Shown: in pieces, positions 54,301 through 61,387 of the stretch
How the letters are laid out: each line of letters starts with the position of its first letter
Numbering within the stretch: the stretch's first letter is position 1
Assembly (NCBI RefSeq): GCF_027913215.1
Contig: NZ_CP115784.1
Coordinates: forward strand, 124,001-188,000
From: Paracoccus aerodenitrificans
GTDB lineage: Bacteria > Pseudomonadota > Alphaproteobacteria > Rhodobacterales > Rhodobacteraceae
Direction: 5' to 3'
DNA: 64,000 nucleotides
Notes under the pieces: generated by a model
The model's input: only the letters and a program-made list of their open reading frames with translations
The model's database searches: none
Told to the model about the DNA's origin: nothing
Translations under genes and position numbers: made by a program

Positions 54301-54684
54301 GTCGCGCAGCACCAGCCGACAACCGATGATGAGTTTCGGGATATGCGGCATATCCGGCCGGGCGATATCCTCGGGCCTGCCGATTTCCTGCCGCGAGCAA
54401 CTGTCGATGCGATGCTGCGAACGGATGCGGATCGCCTCTTCCGCCTTTTCCGCAAGAATCTTCAGCGCCGAATACGCCCGCACCACACCCGCCAGCGAAT
54501 TGCGGTCGGTGATGGCGATGGCCGTCAGGCCAAGCTCGGCCGCGCGGGTCACGAATTCCTCGGGATGCGAGGCGCCGGTCAGGAAGGTGAAATTCGTGGT
54601 GACGCAAAGCTCGGCATAGCCGCTTGCATTTAAGGATAAAGCCTCATGGCGCAATTCCTGCGCCGCACGATGTTCCCGGTTCAT
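51316..54684 (-). CDS. dnaE2: Error-prone DNA polymerase DnaE2 (ImuC)
   Basis: C-family polymerase for damage tolerance, 1122 residues. The PHP domain opens [23 protein letters not shown]; the polymerase core has [21 protein letters not shown] and the catalytic [24 protein letters not shown]. The thumb/fingers include [12 protein letters not shown], and an OB fold ([28 protein letters not shown]) lies near the end. As in DnaE2 there is no tau-binding tail. I prefer ATG 54684, 5 bp after the imuB stop; an ATG at 54747 would overlap imuB by 58 bp. It works with ImuA and ImuB. Confidence 0.93.
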   Translation of the reverse strand: [1122 protein letters not shown]

Positions 54685-54689
54685 CTCGA

Positions 54690-56168
54690 TCACGGAAACA
54701 CCCCCTGCACGAACCAGCCGGGATTTTGCGGCGTGTAAAACATCCACAACCGCCGGCCCTCAGTGGTTTCCACCCGCCAGTAATCGCGCATGCCGCTGCG
54801 CCAGTTGTCATCGTCCAGCCACCATTCGGGCATGATCCGTTCAGGGCCGGTCGCGCGCATGGTCGTCAGCCGCATCCGCCGCCAGCGGAAATGCTGCGGC
54901 GGGCGGGGGCCGGTGGCGGGGATCGCCTCCGGCGGGAACATGATCAGCGGGCGGGGGCGAGGGTTTGCCGGGAAAGGCTCCGGTTTGGAATAAGCGGCAG
55001 GCGCGATGATGACGCTGCGTTCCGGGATATGGCTGTCGGCGGGCAGGAAGCGCTGGACGTTTTCCAGCCCGATCCGCGCGCCGATGCGGGTGATCAGGTC
55101 AGCCAGACGGTCCTGCCTGTCCGGCCCGGCGGGACCCATCTGTTCGCTGGGCAGCACCTCGACCTGCGTGGCCTCCAGCCGAAGCTGGTCGATGCCGAAA
55201 CCGGCATCCGCCTCGCCGATGCCACGGGCGAAAAGAGGCAGGATGCGGGCAGGATCGCGCAAGGGCCGCGCCAGCCGCAATTCGACATGCTGCGCCTGGC
55301 TGTCGATGCGGCGCAGGGTCAGGCACAGCACCCGCGCTCCGGTCTGCTGCTGTTTCAGCTTGTCGCAGAGGCGGATCAGCAAGCGCTCCGTCCCGGCCAT
55401 CACGTCTGCCTCAAGCCCGATGGGTTCGGGCAGGCTCATGCGGACGGCGTAATGCGGCGGCTCGGCCTGCGGGGAAATCTGTTCGGGCTGCGTCCCAAGC
55501 GCCTGATCCAGCCGCATCAGCAGTTCTGGCCCGAAACGCCGCGCCAGAGGGGCGCGCGGCGCCTTGGCCAGATGCGCGATGGTCCGCAGGCCCAGCCGTT
55601 GCAGCGCCGCGGCGATCACAGGTTCCAGCCGCAAACCCGCCACCGGCAGCGGGCCAAGCGCGGCCAGCGCCTCGCCCGGCGGTGCCACCCCTTCGCCATG
55701 ATGGGCCAGCGCCCAGGCCGCGCCGCGCGTATCGCCCAGTCCGATCTGCACCGTCAGCCCGATCCGCCCCAGCCGCTGGCGCAGATCGCACAGCATCGCG
55801 GCCTCGCCCCCCGCAAGATGGGCTGAGCCGGTGATATCCATCACCAGCCCGTCCTCCCCCTCGATCCCGACCCAGGGGCAGTACCGCACGGCCCAGCGGC
55901 GCAGGCTGCCCAGAAAGCGCCGGTCCACCTCGGGCTGCGCAGGCTTGCTTTGCAGATCGGGGCAGAAGGCGCGGGCATCGGAAAACACCATGCCGCGATA
56001 CAACCCCTGCCGCTCGGCTACGGCATTCAGGCAATGAATGCGGTTGGTGTTGTCCTGCTTCAGCGTCAGCGCGAAAGGCCCGTCGACCGGACGCACGCGT
56101 AAGGCCCGGTCACTCGCGAGCCTTGGAAACCACAATGAGACGACGCGCCGATTGGCTCCATCGAACAT
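54690..56168 (-). CDS. imuB: ImuB, Y-family polymerase-like mutagenesis protein
   Basis: 492 residues. A Y-family polymerase fold without catalytic acidic residues: at the first motif, where active enzymes have DMDAFF, it reads VVSLWFPRLASD. DGLVMDITGSAHLAGGEA and LGLRTIAHLAKAP (HhH region) follow. A C-terminal region with QHFRWRRMRLTTMRATGPERIMPEWW and RDYWRVETTEGRRLWMF is the ImuB tail that contacts partners. It is thought to link DnaE2 with the beta clamp. It overlaps imuA by 59 bp, so translation is coupled. Confidence 0.92.
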   Translation of the reverse strand: MFDGANRRVVSLWFPRLASDRALRVRPVDGPFALTLKQDNTNRIHCLNAVAERQGLYRGMVFSDARAFCPDLQSKPAQPEVDRRFLGSLRRWAVRYCPWVGIEGEDGLVMDITGSAHLAGGEAAMLCDLRQRLGRIGLTVQIGLGDTRGAAWALAHHGEGVAPPGEALAALGPLPVAGLRLEPVIAAALQRLGLRTIAHLAKAPRAPLARRFGPELLMRLDQALGTQPEQISPQAEPPHYAVRMSLPEPIGLEADVMAGTERLLIRLCDKLKQQQTGARVLCLTLRRIDSQAQHVELRLARPLRDPARILPLFARGIGEADAGFGIDQLRLEATQVEVLPSEQMGPAGPDRQDRLADLITRIGARIGLENVQRFLPADSHIPERSVIIAPAAYSKPEPFPANPRPRPLIMFPPEAIPATGPRPPQHFRWRRMRLTTMRATGPERIMPEWWLDDDNWRSGMRDYWRVETTEGRRLWMFYTPQNPGWFVQGVFP

Positions 56169-56670
56169 GCCAGACGCCTAATGTTCCTGATTTGTTCTTG
56201 ATAAGCGCCCATCGTTGCAGAGTCGAGTCCTCTGGTGCGCTGTCAGGATCGGGCAGCGCGCCGCAATGCCACCGCGTTTCCGCCGCCGGGCTGCCCATGC
56301 CGTCGCGGATCAGGCAAAGCCCGATGCTGTTGCCCGCCTTCGCCGCCAGTTGCAGCCTGCGCCCGGCGGTCAGCCCCAGCGGCGCGGTCAGCTCCATCAC
56401 CACCAGCGGAACATTCCCATCGCGCAGCCCGTCTTCCGCAACGGCCAGGGTTTCGGTCTGGTCGGTCGTTTGCGCGACCAGAGGCTGGGACAGATCGATA
56501 TATCCGGCAAGCCCCGAGGGGCTGATGGCCTGCTGCTGCCAATCCTCGCGCAGCCAGAGCACATCACCCGCCTGCGCAGCCATCACCGCCGCCAGACTGC
56601 CCGAAAGAGGTCCGCAGGCCTCGTGAACGCGGGCGGTTTGAAGCGGGAAGGATGTCATCTTTTGTGGCAT
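56110..56670 (-). CDS. imuA: ImuA-family SOS mutagenesis protein
   Basis: About 186 residues, a RecA-fold relative with no usable P-loop. SFPLQTARVHEACGPLSGSLAAVMAAQAGDVLWLRED is the family N-terminus; LRDGNVPLVVMELTAPLGLTAGRRLQLAAKAGNSIGLCLIRDG and TRWHCGALPDPDSAP follow. The start is uncertain: ATG 56670 (MPQKM), ATG 56658 (MTSFPL, closest to homologues) or a TTG at 56760; none has a good RBS. First gene of imuA-imuB-dnaE2. I found no GTTC-N7-GTTC or GAAC-N7-GAAC LexA site upstream. Confidence 0.85.
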   Translation of the reverse strand: MPQKMTSFPLQTARVHEACGPLSGSLAAVMAAQAGDVLWLREDWQQQAISPSGLAGYIDLSQPLVAQTTDQTETLAVAEDGLRDGNVPLVVMELTAPLGLTAGRRLQLAAKAGNSIGLCLIRDGMGSPAAETRWHCGALPDPDSAPEDSTLQRWALIKNKSGTLGVWHVRWSQSARRLIVVSKARE

Positions 56671-56760
56671 GTCGGGAAGATAGGTCGGGATGCCGTTTGG
56701 ATCAAACGGTCTTGAGGCGTGGATGCGGGATATTTCTTCGCGATTGGAAGGGGAGCGCAA

Positions 56761-56835
56761 GCAAGGACGGCCCGGAGCGGACGTTGCGAAGACAGCTTTG
56801 CGCTGCGGTGCGGCTTCACCGAAGCCGACATTCGT
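56761..56835. repeat. Family 2 repeat remnant (copy at 56.8 kb)
   Basis: GCAAGGACGGCCCGGAGCGG (56761-56780) and, 68 bp later, CATTCGTTCTGG. It fills the 170 bp between the parE stop and imuA. Same block order as the copies at 48875 and 50578. Confidence 0.6.
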
Positions 56836-56840
56836 TCTGG

Positions 56841-57131
56841 CTATAGGTGACTCTTGATGTCCATTCTCTGGTGAAGAATGCGGACGACTAGCAGAGTTTC
56901 TGCCCTGCGCTGGAAGTAGATGATGTGTCGGCCTGCCATTGTTTTGAAATATCCGTCACGAATGGCAACCGGGCGCCCTGACTTCCTTCCGCTTACGAGA
57001 TCCTCGCATGCATCAATGATGTCATTGGTGTAAATCTCGGCTTGCTCTGGCGACCAGCGACGTGCTGTGTAAAGCCAGATCTCTTCGAGATCCGTTTCCG
57101 CCAGTGGCGTAAGCAAATAGGATGACGTCAT
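56841..57131 (-). CDS. parE: ParE/RelE-family toxin
   Basis: 96-residue type II toxin. SSYLLTPLAETDLEEIWLYTARRWSPEQAEIYTNDIIDACEDL is the ParE N-terminal helical hairpin; KSGRPVAIRDGYFKTMAGRHIIYFQRRAETLLVVRILHQRMD is the core with the Arg/Tyr face. ParE toxins inhibit DNA gyrase; RelE relatives cleave mRNA. Sequence favours ParE. The ATG overlaps the parD stop by one base (TGATG). Confidence 0.88.
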   Translation of the reverse strand: MTSSYLLTPLAETDLEEIWLYTARRWSPEQAEIYTNDIIDACEDLVSGRKSGRPVAIRDGYFKTMAGRHIIYFQRRAETLLVVRILHQRMDIKSHL

Positions 57132-57376
57132 CAGGATTGGTGCTTTTGACGCATCCGGGCCTGAAAGGCATCCCGATCAAGGGGGCGCGGAACGCCGGAA
57201 TTTTCTCCAGCAATCAGGGCGTCTTTCAAGGCCTGCACCTTGGCCTCCTGCTCTTCGAGGAGCCGCAACCCGGCGCGCACGACTTCGCTTGCAGACCCGT
57301 AACGACCGTTGCTGACCTGCGATTCGATAAACCCCGCGAAATGGTCGCCAAGGGACATTGAGGTATTCTTTGCCAT
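57131..57376 (-). CDS. parD: ParD-family antitoxin
   Basis: 81 residues, ribbon-helix-helix antitoxin. NTSMSLGDHFAGFIESQVSNGRYGSASEVVRAGLRLLEEQEAKVQALKDALIAGENSG matches the ParD (CopG-like) domain, with the RHH beta strand at SMSLGD; the C-terminus (residues ~60-81) is basic and likely wraps the toxin. RBS GGTAGGAGGCTGGAC before ATG 57376. It autoregulates the pair in other systems; a palindrome lies 24 bp upstream. Confidence 0.88.
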   Translation of the reverse strand: MAKNTSMSLGDHFAGFIESQVSNGRYGSASEVVRAGLRLLEEQEAKVQALKDALIAGENSGVPRPLDRDAFQARMRQKHQS

Positions 57377-57399
57377 GTCCAGCCTCCTACCCTTCAGAT

Positions 57400-57416
57400 A
57401 TACCAGTTTCAGGTAT
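57400..57416. promoter_or_regulatory. Putative ParD operator palindrome
   Basis: ATACC-AGTTTCA-GGTAT, perfect 5-bp arms, 24 bp upstream of parD. TTGAAT lies just upstream on the minus strand, 15 bp before a TATATC, so the palindrome overlaps a likely promoter, as expected for autorepression. Confidence 0.5.
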
Positions 57417-57499
57417 TATTCAATATCGCGTTCTGTGATATGTTTGGATGTCGGCAGACTGACGATGCGGTGGCTTGTGGCGGGATCGGAGGATTAGTC

Positions 57500-58135
57500 A
57501 TGGAACCCACCCCAAACCTTCCCGCCATTCGCGCGCTTCGCCCAGCATGGAACAAAGGCCGCCTCGTCGGCCAGAAGCGTCCCCTCAAACCAAAGCATGT
57601 CTGGGCCATCCGTGTCCGTCTGGAGTTGGCTGAAAATTATCGCGACCTGGCGCTGTTCAACCTTGCGATCGACAGCAAGCTCAGGGGGTGCGACCTGGTG
57701 AGCCTGAAGGTGGCAGATATCTACGCATCGGGCCACGTCAAGGAGCGGGCATCGATTTTGCAAAGCAAGACCCAGAAGCCCGTCCGGTTTGAGATCACCG
57801 AAGGAACAAGGGCTTCGGTCGAACGGTGGATGGAAGAGCCGCTGATGGTCGGTTCCGAATATCTCTGGCCCGGGCGGTTTCACGAACGGCTGCACATTTC
57901 GACCCGACAATACGCGCGGATCGTCCGCGACTGGGTCACATCGATCGGGCTTGAGGCCACAGCCTACGGAACCCACTCGATGCGGCGGACGAAGGTAACA
58001 CAGATCTACAAGAAGACAGGCAACTTGCGTGCGGTTCAACTGTTGCTCGGGCACACGAAGATGGACAGCACGGTACGATATCTGGGCGTCGAACTCGAGG
58101 ATGCACTCGCTATCGCAGAAAGTATCGAAATCTAA
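57500..58135 (+). CDS. Short tyrosine recombinase/integrase
   Basis: 211-residue site-specific recombinase. It has the catalytic set Arg (AIDSKLRGCDLVSLKVAD), His-x-x-Arg (YGTHSMRRTKVTQIYKK), His (QLLLGHTKM) and the Tyr nucleophile (STVRYLGVE). It lacks the usual ~80-residue N-terminal core-binding domain and has only ~40 residues before the catalytic domain. RBS CGGAGGA before ATG 57500; the frame opens at 57440 without RBS. It diverges from parDE. Such small solitary integrases are common on plasmids and islands; no att repeats or cargo boundaries were found. Confidence 0.87.
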   Translation: MEPTPNLPAIRALRPAWNKGRLVGQKRPLKPKHVWAIRVRLELAENYRDLALFNLAIDSKLRGCDLVSLKVADIYASGHVKERASILQSKTQKPVRFEITEGTRASVERWMEEPLMVGSEYLWPGRFHERLHISTRQYARIVRDWVTSIGLEATAYGTHSMRRTKVTQIYKKTGNLRAVQLLLGHTKMDSTVRYLGVELEDALAIAESIEI

Positions 58136-58143
58136 AGGGGCGC

Positions 58144-58165
58144 GGGCCGTCTTCAGGGACGGCCC
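58144..58165 (+). terminator. Hairpin after the integrase
   Basis: GGGCCGTC - TTCAGG - GACGGCCC, 8-bp perfect stem, 8 bp after the stop. The right arm GGACGGCCCGAAC resembles the first block of the family 2 repeat. Confidence 0.5.
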
Positions 58166-58269
58166 GAACTAGCCTTTTGACCATATGCGCAATGCTGTAG
58201 TATCGTATGCTATGATTATATGATTGTGACGTGCATGGGGCGCGATGCATCTGCATCGCGCCTTCCGTG

Positions 58270-59163
58270 TTATTTTGCGGTTCTGTTCCGGATGGCTTTC
58301 AGATCGTTCACCTCAGGATCGGGGCCGCCGCGTAATCCGGTATCGAGGACATCAAGGGCCGACATTTCCGACCGGGTCAGTCGAAAGTCGAAGATATCGA
58401 TATTCTGCCGGATCCGTTCGGGATTGCTCGATTTCGGGATGGCTGAGTTGCCGTGCTGCACATGCCACCGCAGGATGATCTGCGCAGGTGTTTTACGATA
58501 TTTCGCTGCAAGCTTGGTAACGACTTGATCGGACAGCGGATCGCGCGGTGCTTCGGGGTTTTCCGCCCAATAGCGATTGACCCCACCGATGGGCGACCAG
58601 GCTTGCGTGACGATGCCGTGGCGCACATTCGCGACCCGAACGTCGGCCTGCGTGAAATAGGGATTGAGCTCGACCTGATTGACGGCTGGAACCACGCGGC
58701 TTTGCACGATGAGATTGTCGAGGTGATCAGGGTTGAAATTGCAAACGCCGATGGACCGAATGCGCCCCGCAGCCTGCAAGTCCTCCAGTGCGCGCCACGA
58801 TGCCAGCGTCGCATCGAAGTTGCGCGGCACCGGCCAATGCAGAAGATAGAGGTCTAGATAATCCAGCCCCAGCTTTTCCATGCTGGTATCGAAGCCGCGC
58901 ATCGCCTCGTCGTAGCCGTAATCGGCAAGAAACAGCTTCGTTGTTACGAATAGCTCCGAACGGTCGATCCCGCTCTGCCGGATCGCTTCGCCGACCTGCT
59001 CTTCATTACGGTAGGCAGCGGCCGTGTCGATCAGGCGATAGCCTGAACCAATCGCGGTCTTCACCATTTCGATGGTCTCATTGCCGCTGCTGAACAGCAC
59101 GCCGAAGCCGATAGTGGGCATTTCCGCGCCGTCGTTCAATCTGATCATGGGATTGCTTGTCAT
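58270..59163 (-). CDS. Aldo/keto reductase (2,5-diketo-D-gluconic acid reductase-like), last gene of the redox operon
   Basis: 297 residues. Tetrad: Asp/Tyr in [15 protein letters not shown], Lys in VTTKLF, His in LLHWPVP. Substrate loop NPYFTQADVRV and SSNPERIRQNIDIFDF for NADPH binding are as in AKR3/AKR5 enzymes. It lies 12 bp after a paralogous reductase and ends a five-gene minus-strand operon. Likely carbonyl detoxification, by family; substrate unknown. Confidence 0.9.
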   Translation of the reverse strand: MTSNPMIRLNDGAEMPTIGFGVLFSSGNETIEMVKTAIGSGYRLIDTAAAYRNEEQVGEAIRQSGIDRSELFVTTKLFLADYGYDEAMRGFDTSMEKLGLDYLDLYLLHWPVPRNFDATLASWRALEDLQAAGRIRSIGVCNFNPDHLDNLIVQSRVVPAVNQVELNPYFTQADVRVANVRHGIVTQAWSPIGGVNRYWAENPEAPRDPLSDQVVTKLAAKYRKTPAQIILRWHVQHGNSAIPKSSNPERIRQNIDIFDFRLTRSEMSALDVLDTGLRGGPDPEVNDLKAIRNRTAK

Positions 59164-59175
59164 CTCACATGCTCC

Positions 59176-60036
59176 TCAGGTATCGAATTTCCATGCGGCG
59201 ATCCCCTTGACGGCTTCGGGATCGCGGTGATCGATAAAGGCGCTTTCGCCGGTGTCGATCGTGGCGATGGTCGCCATCTCCTCATCGCTCAGATCGAAGC
59301 CGAAACTGGCGAAATTTTCGGCAATGCGGCCGGGGCGCACGGATTTCGGGATGGCGACTATATTGCGCTGCAGCAGCCATTTCAGGACCACCTGCGCGAC
59401 CGTCCGGTCACGTGCCTCGGCAATCTCTTTCAGGGTGATATTGCTGAACAGGTTGTTGCGCCCCTCGGCAAATGGCCCCCAGGATTGCATCTGTACGCCG
59501 TTCTCGATCAGGAATTTCTCCTCCTCGACGCGCTGATGGAAGGGATGGGTTTCGATCTGGTTCACCGCAGGCGTGATGCGATTGAACGACATGATGTCCA
59601 TGACGCGATCAGGCTGGAAATTGCTGATACCGATGGCGCGGATCTTTTCCGCGTAATACAGGTCCTCCATGGCGCGCCACGAGCCGTGCACGTCGCTATA
59701 GGGCTGATGGATCAGGTAGAGGTCCAGATAATCCAGTTGCAGGCGATCGATCGAGCGCTGAAACGCGGCCTTGGTGGCGTCGTAGCCGGCATCCTGAACC
59801 CAGAGTTTGGTCGTAACGAAAATCTCGTCGCGGGGGATGCCGCTTTGTGCGATAGCGCGACCGACAGCATGCTCGTTCTCATAGGCGGCGGCCGTATCGA
59901 TCAGCCGGTAGCCGACGCGCAGGGCTTCGGCCACGGCCGCTTCGCATTCTGCGGGATCGTCCATCTGATAGACGCCAAATCCCAGCAGCGGCATTTCCAC
60001 GCCGTTATTAAGTGTGGTGACGGGTGCTTTCCTCAT
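59176..60036 (-). CDS. Aldo/keto reductase (2,5-diketo-D-gluconic acid reductase-like)
   Basis: 286 residues, paralogue of the next gene. Tetrad: [34 protein letters not shown] (His in place of LLHWP as LIHQP). [10 protein letters not shown] and [24 protein letters not shown] belong to the AKR5 (DkgA/B) pattern. ATG 60036 is chosen since TTGGAGAAAGTC gives the RBS; an in-frame TTG four codons earlier is inside that site. Confidence 0.9.
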   Translation of the reverse strand: MRKAPVTTLNNGVEMPLLGFGVYQMDDPAECEAAVAEALRVGYRLIDTAAAYENEHAVGRAIAQSGIPRDEIFVTTKLWVQDAGYDATKAAFQRSIDRLQLDYLDLYLIHQPYSDVHGSWRAMEDLYYAEKIRAIGISNFQPDRVMDIMSFNRITPAVNQIETHPFHQRVEEEKFLIENGVQMQSWGPFAEGRNNLFSNITLKEIAEARDRTVAQVVLKWLLQRNIVAIPKSVRPGRIAENFASFGFDLSDEEMATIATIDTGESAFIDHRDPEAVKGIAAWKFDT

Positions 60037-60071
60037 GACTTTCTCCAAATTTGCGGGTTTGCGGGCTCGCC

Positions 60072-60818
60072 TTAAGCGGCGAACCCTCCGTCGACGGCAT
60101 AGTCGGCGCCGGTGACATAGCTTGCGGCGTCGGATGCGAGAAACAGGACGACCTGGGCGACCTCATCCACGGTGCCGAAGCGGCCGAGTGGGACGATTGT
60201 CCTGACGCGGTCGACATGCTGCTGCGCCTCTTCCTCCGACAGCGCGGTCTTTTCGTAGATCGGGGTTTCGATCGGGCCGACCCCCACGGAATTCACGCGG
60301 ACGCCATCGGCGGCCAGTTCCTTGGCCCAGACGCGGGTGAACATGTTCACCGCCGCCTTGCTGGCCGCATAGGTGCCCATATTTGCCATCGGCTTATCGA
60401 CGATCGAGGTCGAGATGTTGATGACATTGCCCCTGGTTTCCTTCAGCAGCGGCAGCGCCCGGTGGGTCAGTTCCACCAGGCCCCGAACATTAGATTTGAA
60501 CACATTGTCGAACTCGGCCATGTCCAGATCGGTGAAGGGCGTGACCGGCGCGACGCCGGCATTGTTCACCAGAATGTCGAGCTTGCCATAGCCGTCTTCG
60601 ATATCGCTGATCACACGTTCCAGATCTTCAGACCGCCCGATATCGGCGACCATATGCGAGATTCGCTCGTGCTGGGCGGCCGCTTCCTGCAAGGTCGCTT
60701 CGGTGCGGCCGATAATGACGACGTCTGCGCCTTCTTCGGCCAGCCGCAATGCGATGCCGCGTCCGATGCCGGTGCCGGCGCCGGTGACGAGGGCGGTTTT
60801 TCCTGAGAGGTTATTCAT
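60072..60818 (-). CDS. Short-chain dehydrogenase/reductase (SDR)
   Basis: Classical NAD(P)-dependent SDR, 248 residues. [17 protein letters not shown] (TGxxxGxG cofactor loop), [12 protein letters not shown] (NNAG), NVINISTSI (Ser), and YAASKAAV (YxxxK) complete the catalytic set. The Arg in GRTEATLQ suggests NADP(H). The C-terminus [13 protein letters not shown] is typical. RBS AGGAAAGCCATC before ATG 60818. Part of the LysR-linked redox operon. Confidence 0.92.
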   Translation of the reverse strand: MNNLSGKTALVTGAGTGIGRGIALRLAEEGADVVIIGRTEATLQEAAAQHERISHMVADIGRSEDLERVISDIEDGYGKLDILVNNAGVAPVTPFTDLDMAEFDNVFKSNVRGLVELTHRALPLLKETRGNVINISTSIVDKPMANMGTYAASKAAVNMFTRVWAKELAADGVRVNSVGVGPIETPIYEKTALSEEEAQQHVDRVRTIVPLGRFGTVDEVAQVVLFLASDAASYVTGADYAVDGGFAA

Positions 60819-60837
60819 GATGGCTTTCCTTTCCAGA

Positions 60838-61329
60838 TCACTCGGCCGCTTTGGCGGGATCGCTGTTGAAGATGTCGGCAATGACCTTCCAGTCGCCGTC
60901 GATTTTCTGCCAGATGAGGACATATTTGCCGGTATCGGTGATTTCGCCCTGCGGCAGGGTGACCGCAAAATCATAGCTGCCGCGATCATGGGCGAGATCG
61001 CCCGAGGATGAGACTACCAGCTGCTGCGGCGTCAGGCTGAAATCGAAGCTGTCCAGCGTAAGCTGACGCGCCCAGCGGTCTTCGATGGCGTCAGCGCCTT
61101 CTACGGCGACCTCGCCCTGTGCCATCAGCACGGCGTCTTCGGCATAGAGCGCGCCAATTGCCGCGCTGTCCTTTTCAGCGATCAGTTCCGCCCATTCTTC
61201 ATGGATAGCCTGTATGGCCTGAGCATCGGTGCGTTCTTCGGCTGCTGCTGTTTCATTTTGCGCAATGGCTGTGGTCCCGATGAATGGGGCCAGCGCCAGT
61301 GCGGCGGCAAACATAGTGTTGGATTTCAT
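60838..61329 (-). CDS. Exported SnoaL-like/NTF2-fold protein
   Basis: 163 residues. Signal peptide MKSNTMFAAALALAPFIGTTAIA|QN. The mature part is an NTF2-like (DUF4440/SnoaL type) domain: DAQAIQAIHEEWAELIAEKDSAAIGALYAEDAVLMAQGEVAVEGADAIEDRW and KYVLIWQKIDGDWKVIADIFNSD. Such domains act as isomerases or carriers, or have unknown roles. AGGAAACAGAG precedes the ATG. It sits within an otherwise cytoplasmic oxidoreductase operon, which is unexpected. Confidence 0.82.
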   Translation of the reverse strand: MKSNTMFAAALALAPFIGTTAIAQNETAAAEERTDAQAIQAIHEEWAELIAEKDSAAIGALYAEDAVLMAQGEVAVEGADAIEDRWARQLTLDSFDFSLTPQQLVVSSSGDLAHDRGSYDFAVTLPQGEITDTGKYVLIWQKIDGDWKVIADIFNSDPAKAAE

Positions 61330-61387
61330 CTCTGTTTCCTAACGTTGGGGGTGGATCTGGTCCCCCGGTTGACGAGGGACTGATAAA

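Noticed and set aside
51364..54633. 1089-codon open frame on the + strand antisense to dnaE2
   Set aside because: Its span lies inside dnaE2, it has no recognisable domain, has unusual His/Gln/Arg-rich composition, and no RBS. It is a by-product of high GC at third positions of dnaE2.
56600..57500. LexA (SOS) boxes upstream of imuA or parD
   Set aside because: GTTCTGTGATATGTTT near 57430 has only one good half-site; no GTTC-N7-GTTC or GAAC-N7-GAAC was seen.
48631..58200. Direct repeat of the tRNA-Pro 3' end as an attachment site for the integrase
   Set aside because: I searched for the GTTCGAATCCT and CGCTCCGACCA blocks elsewhere in the window and saw none, so no att pair is claimed.
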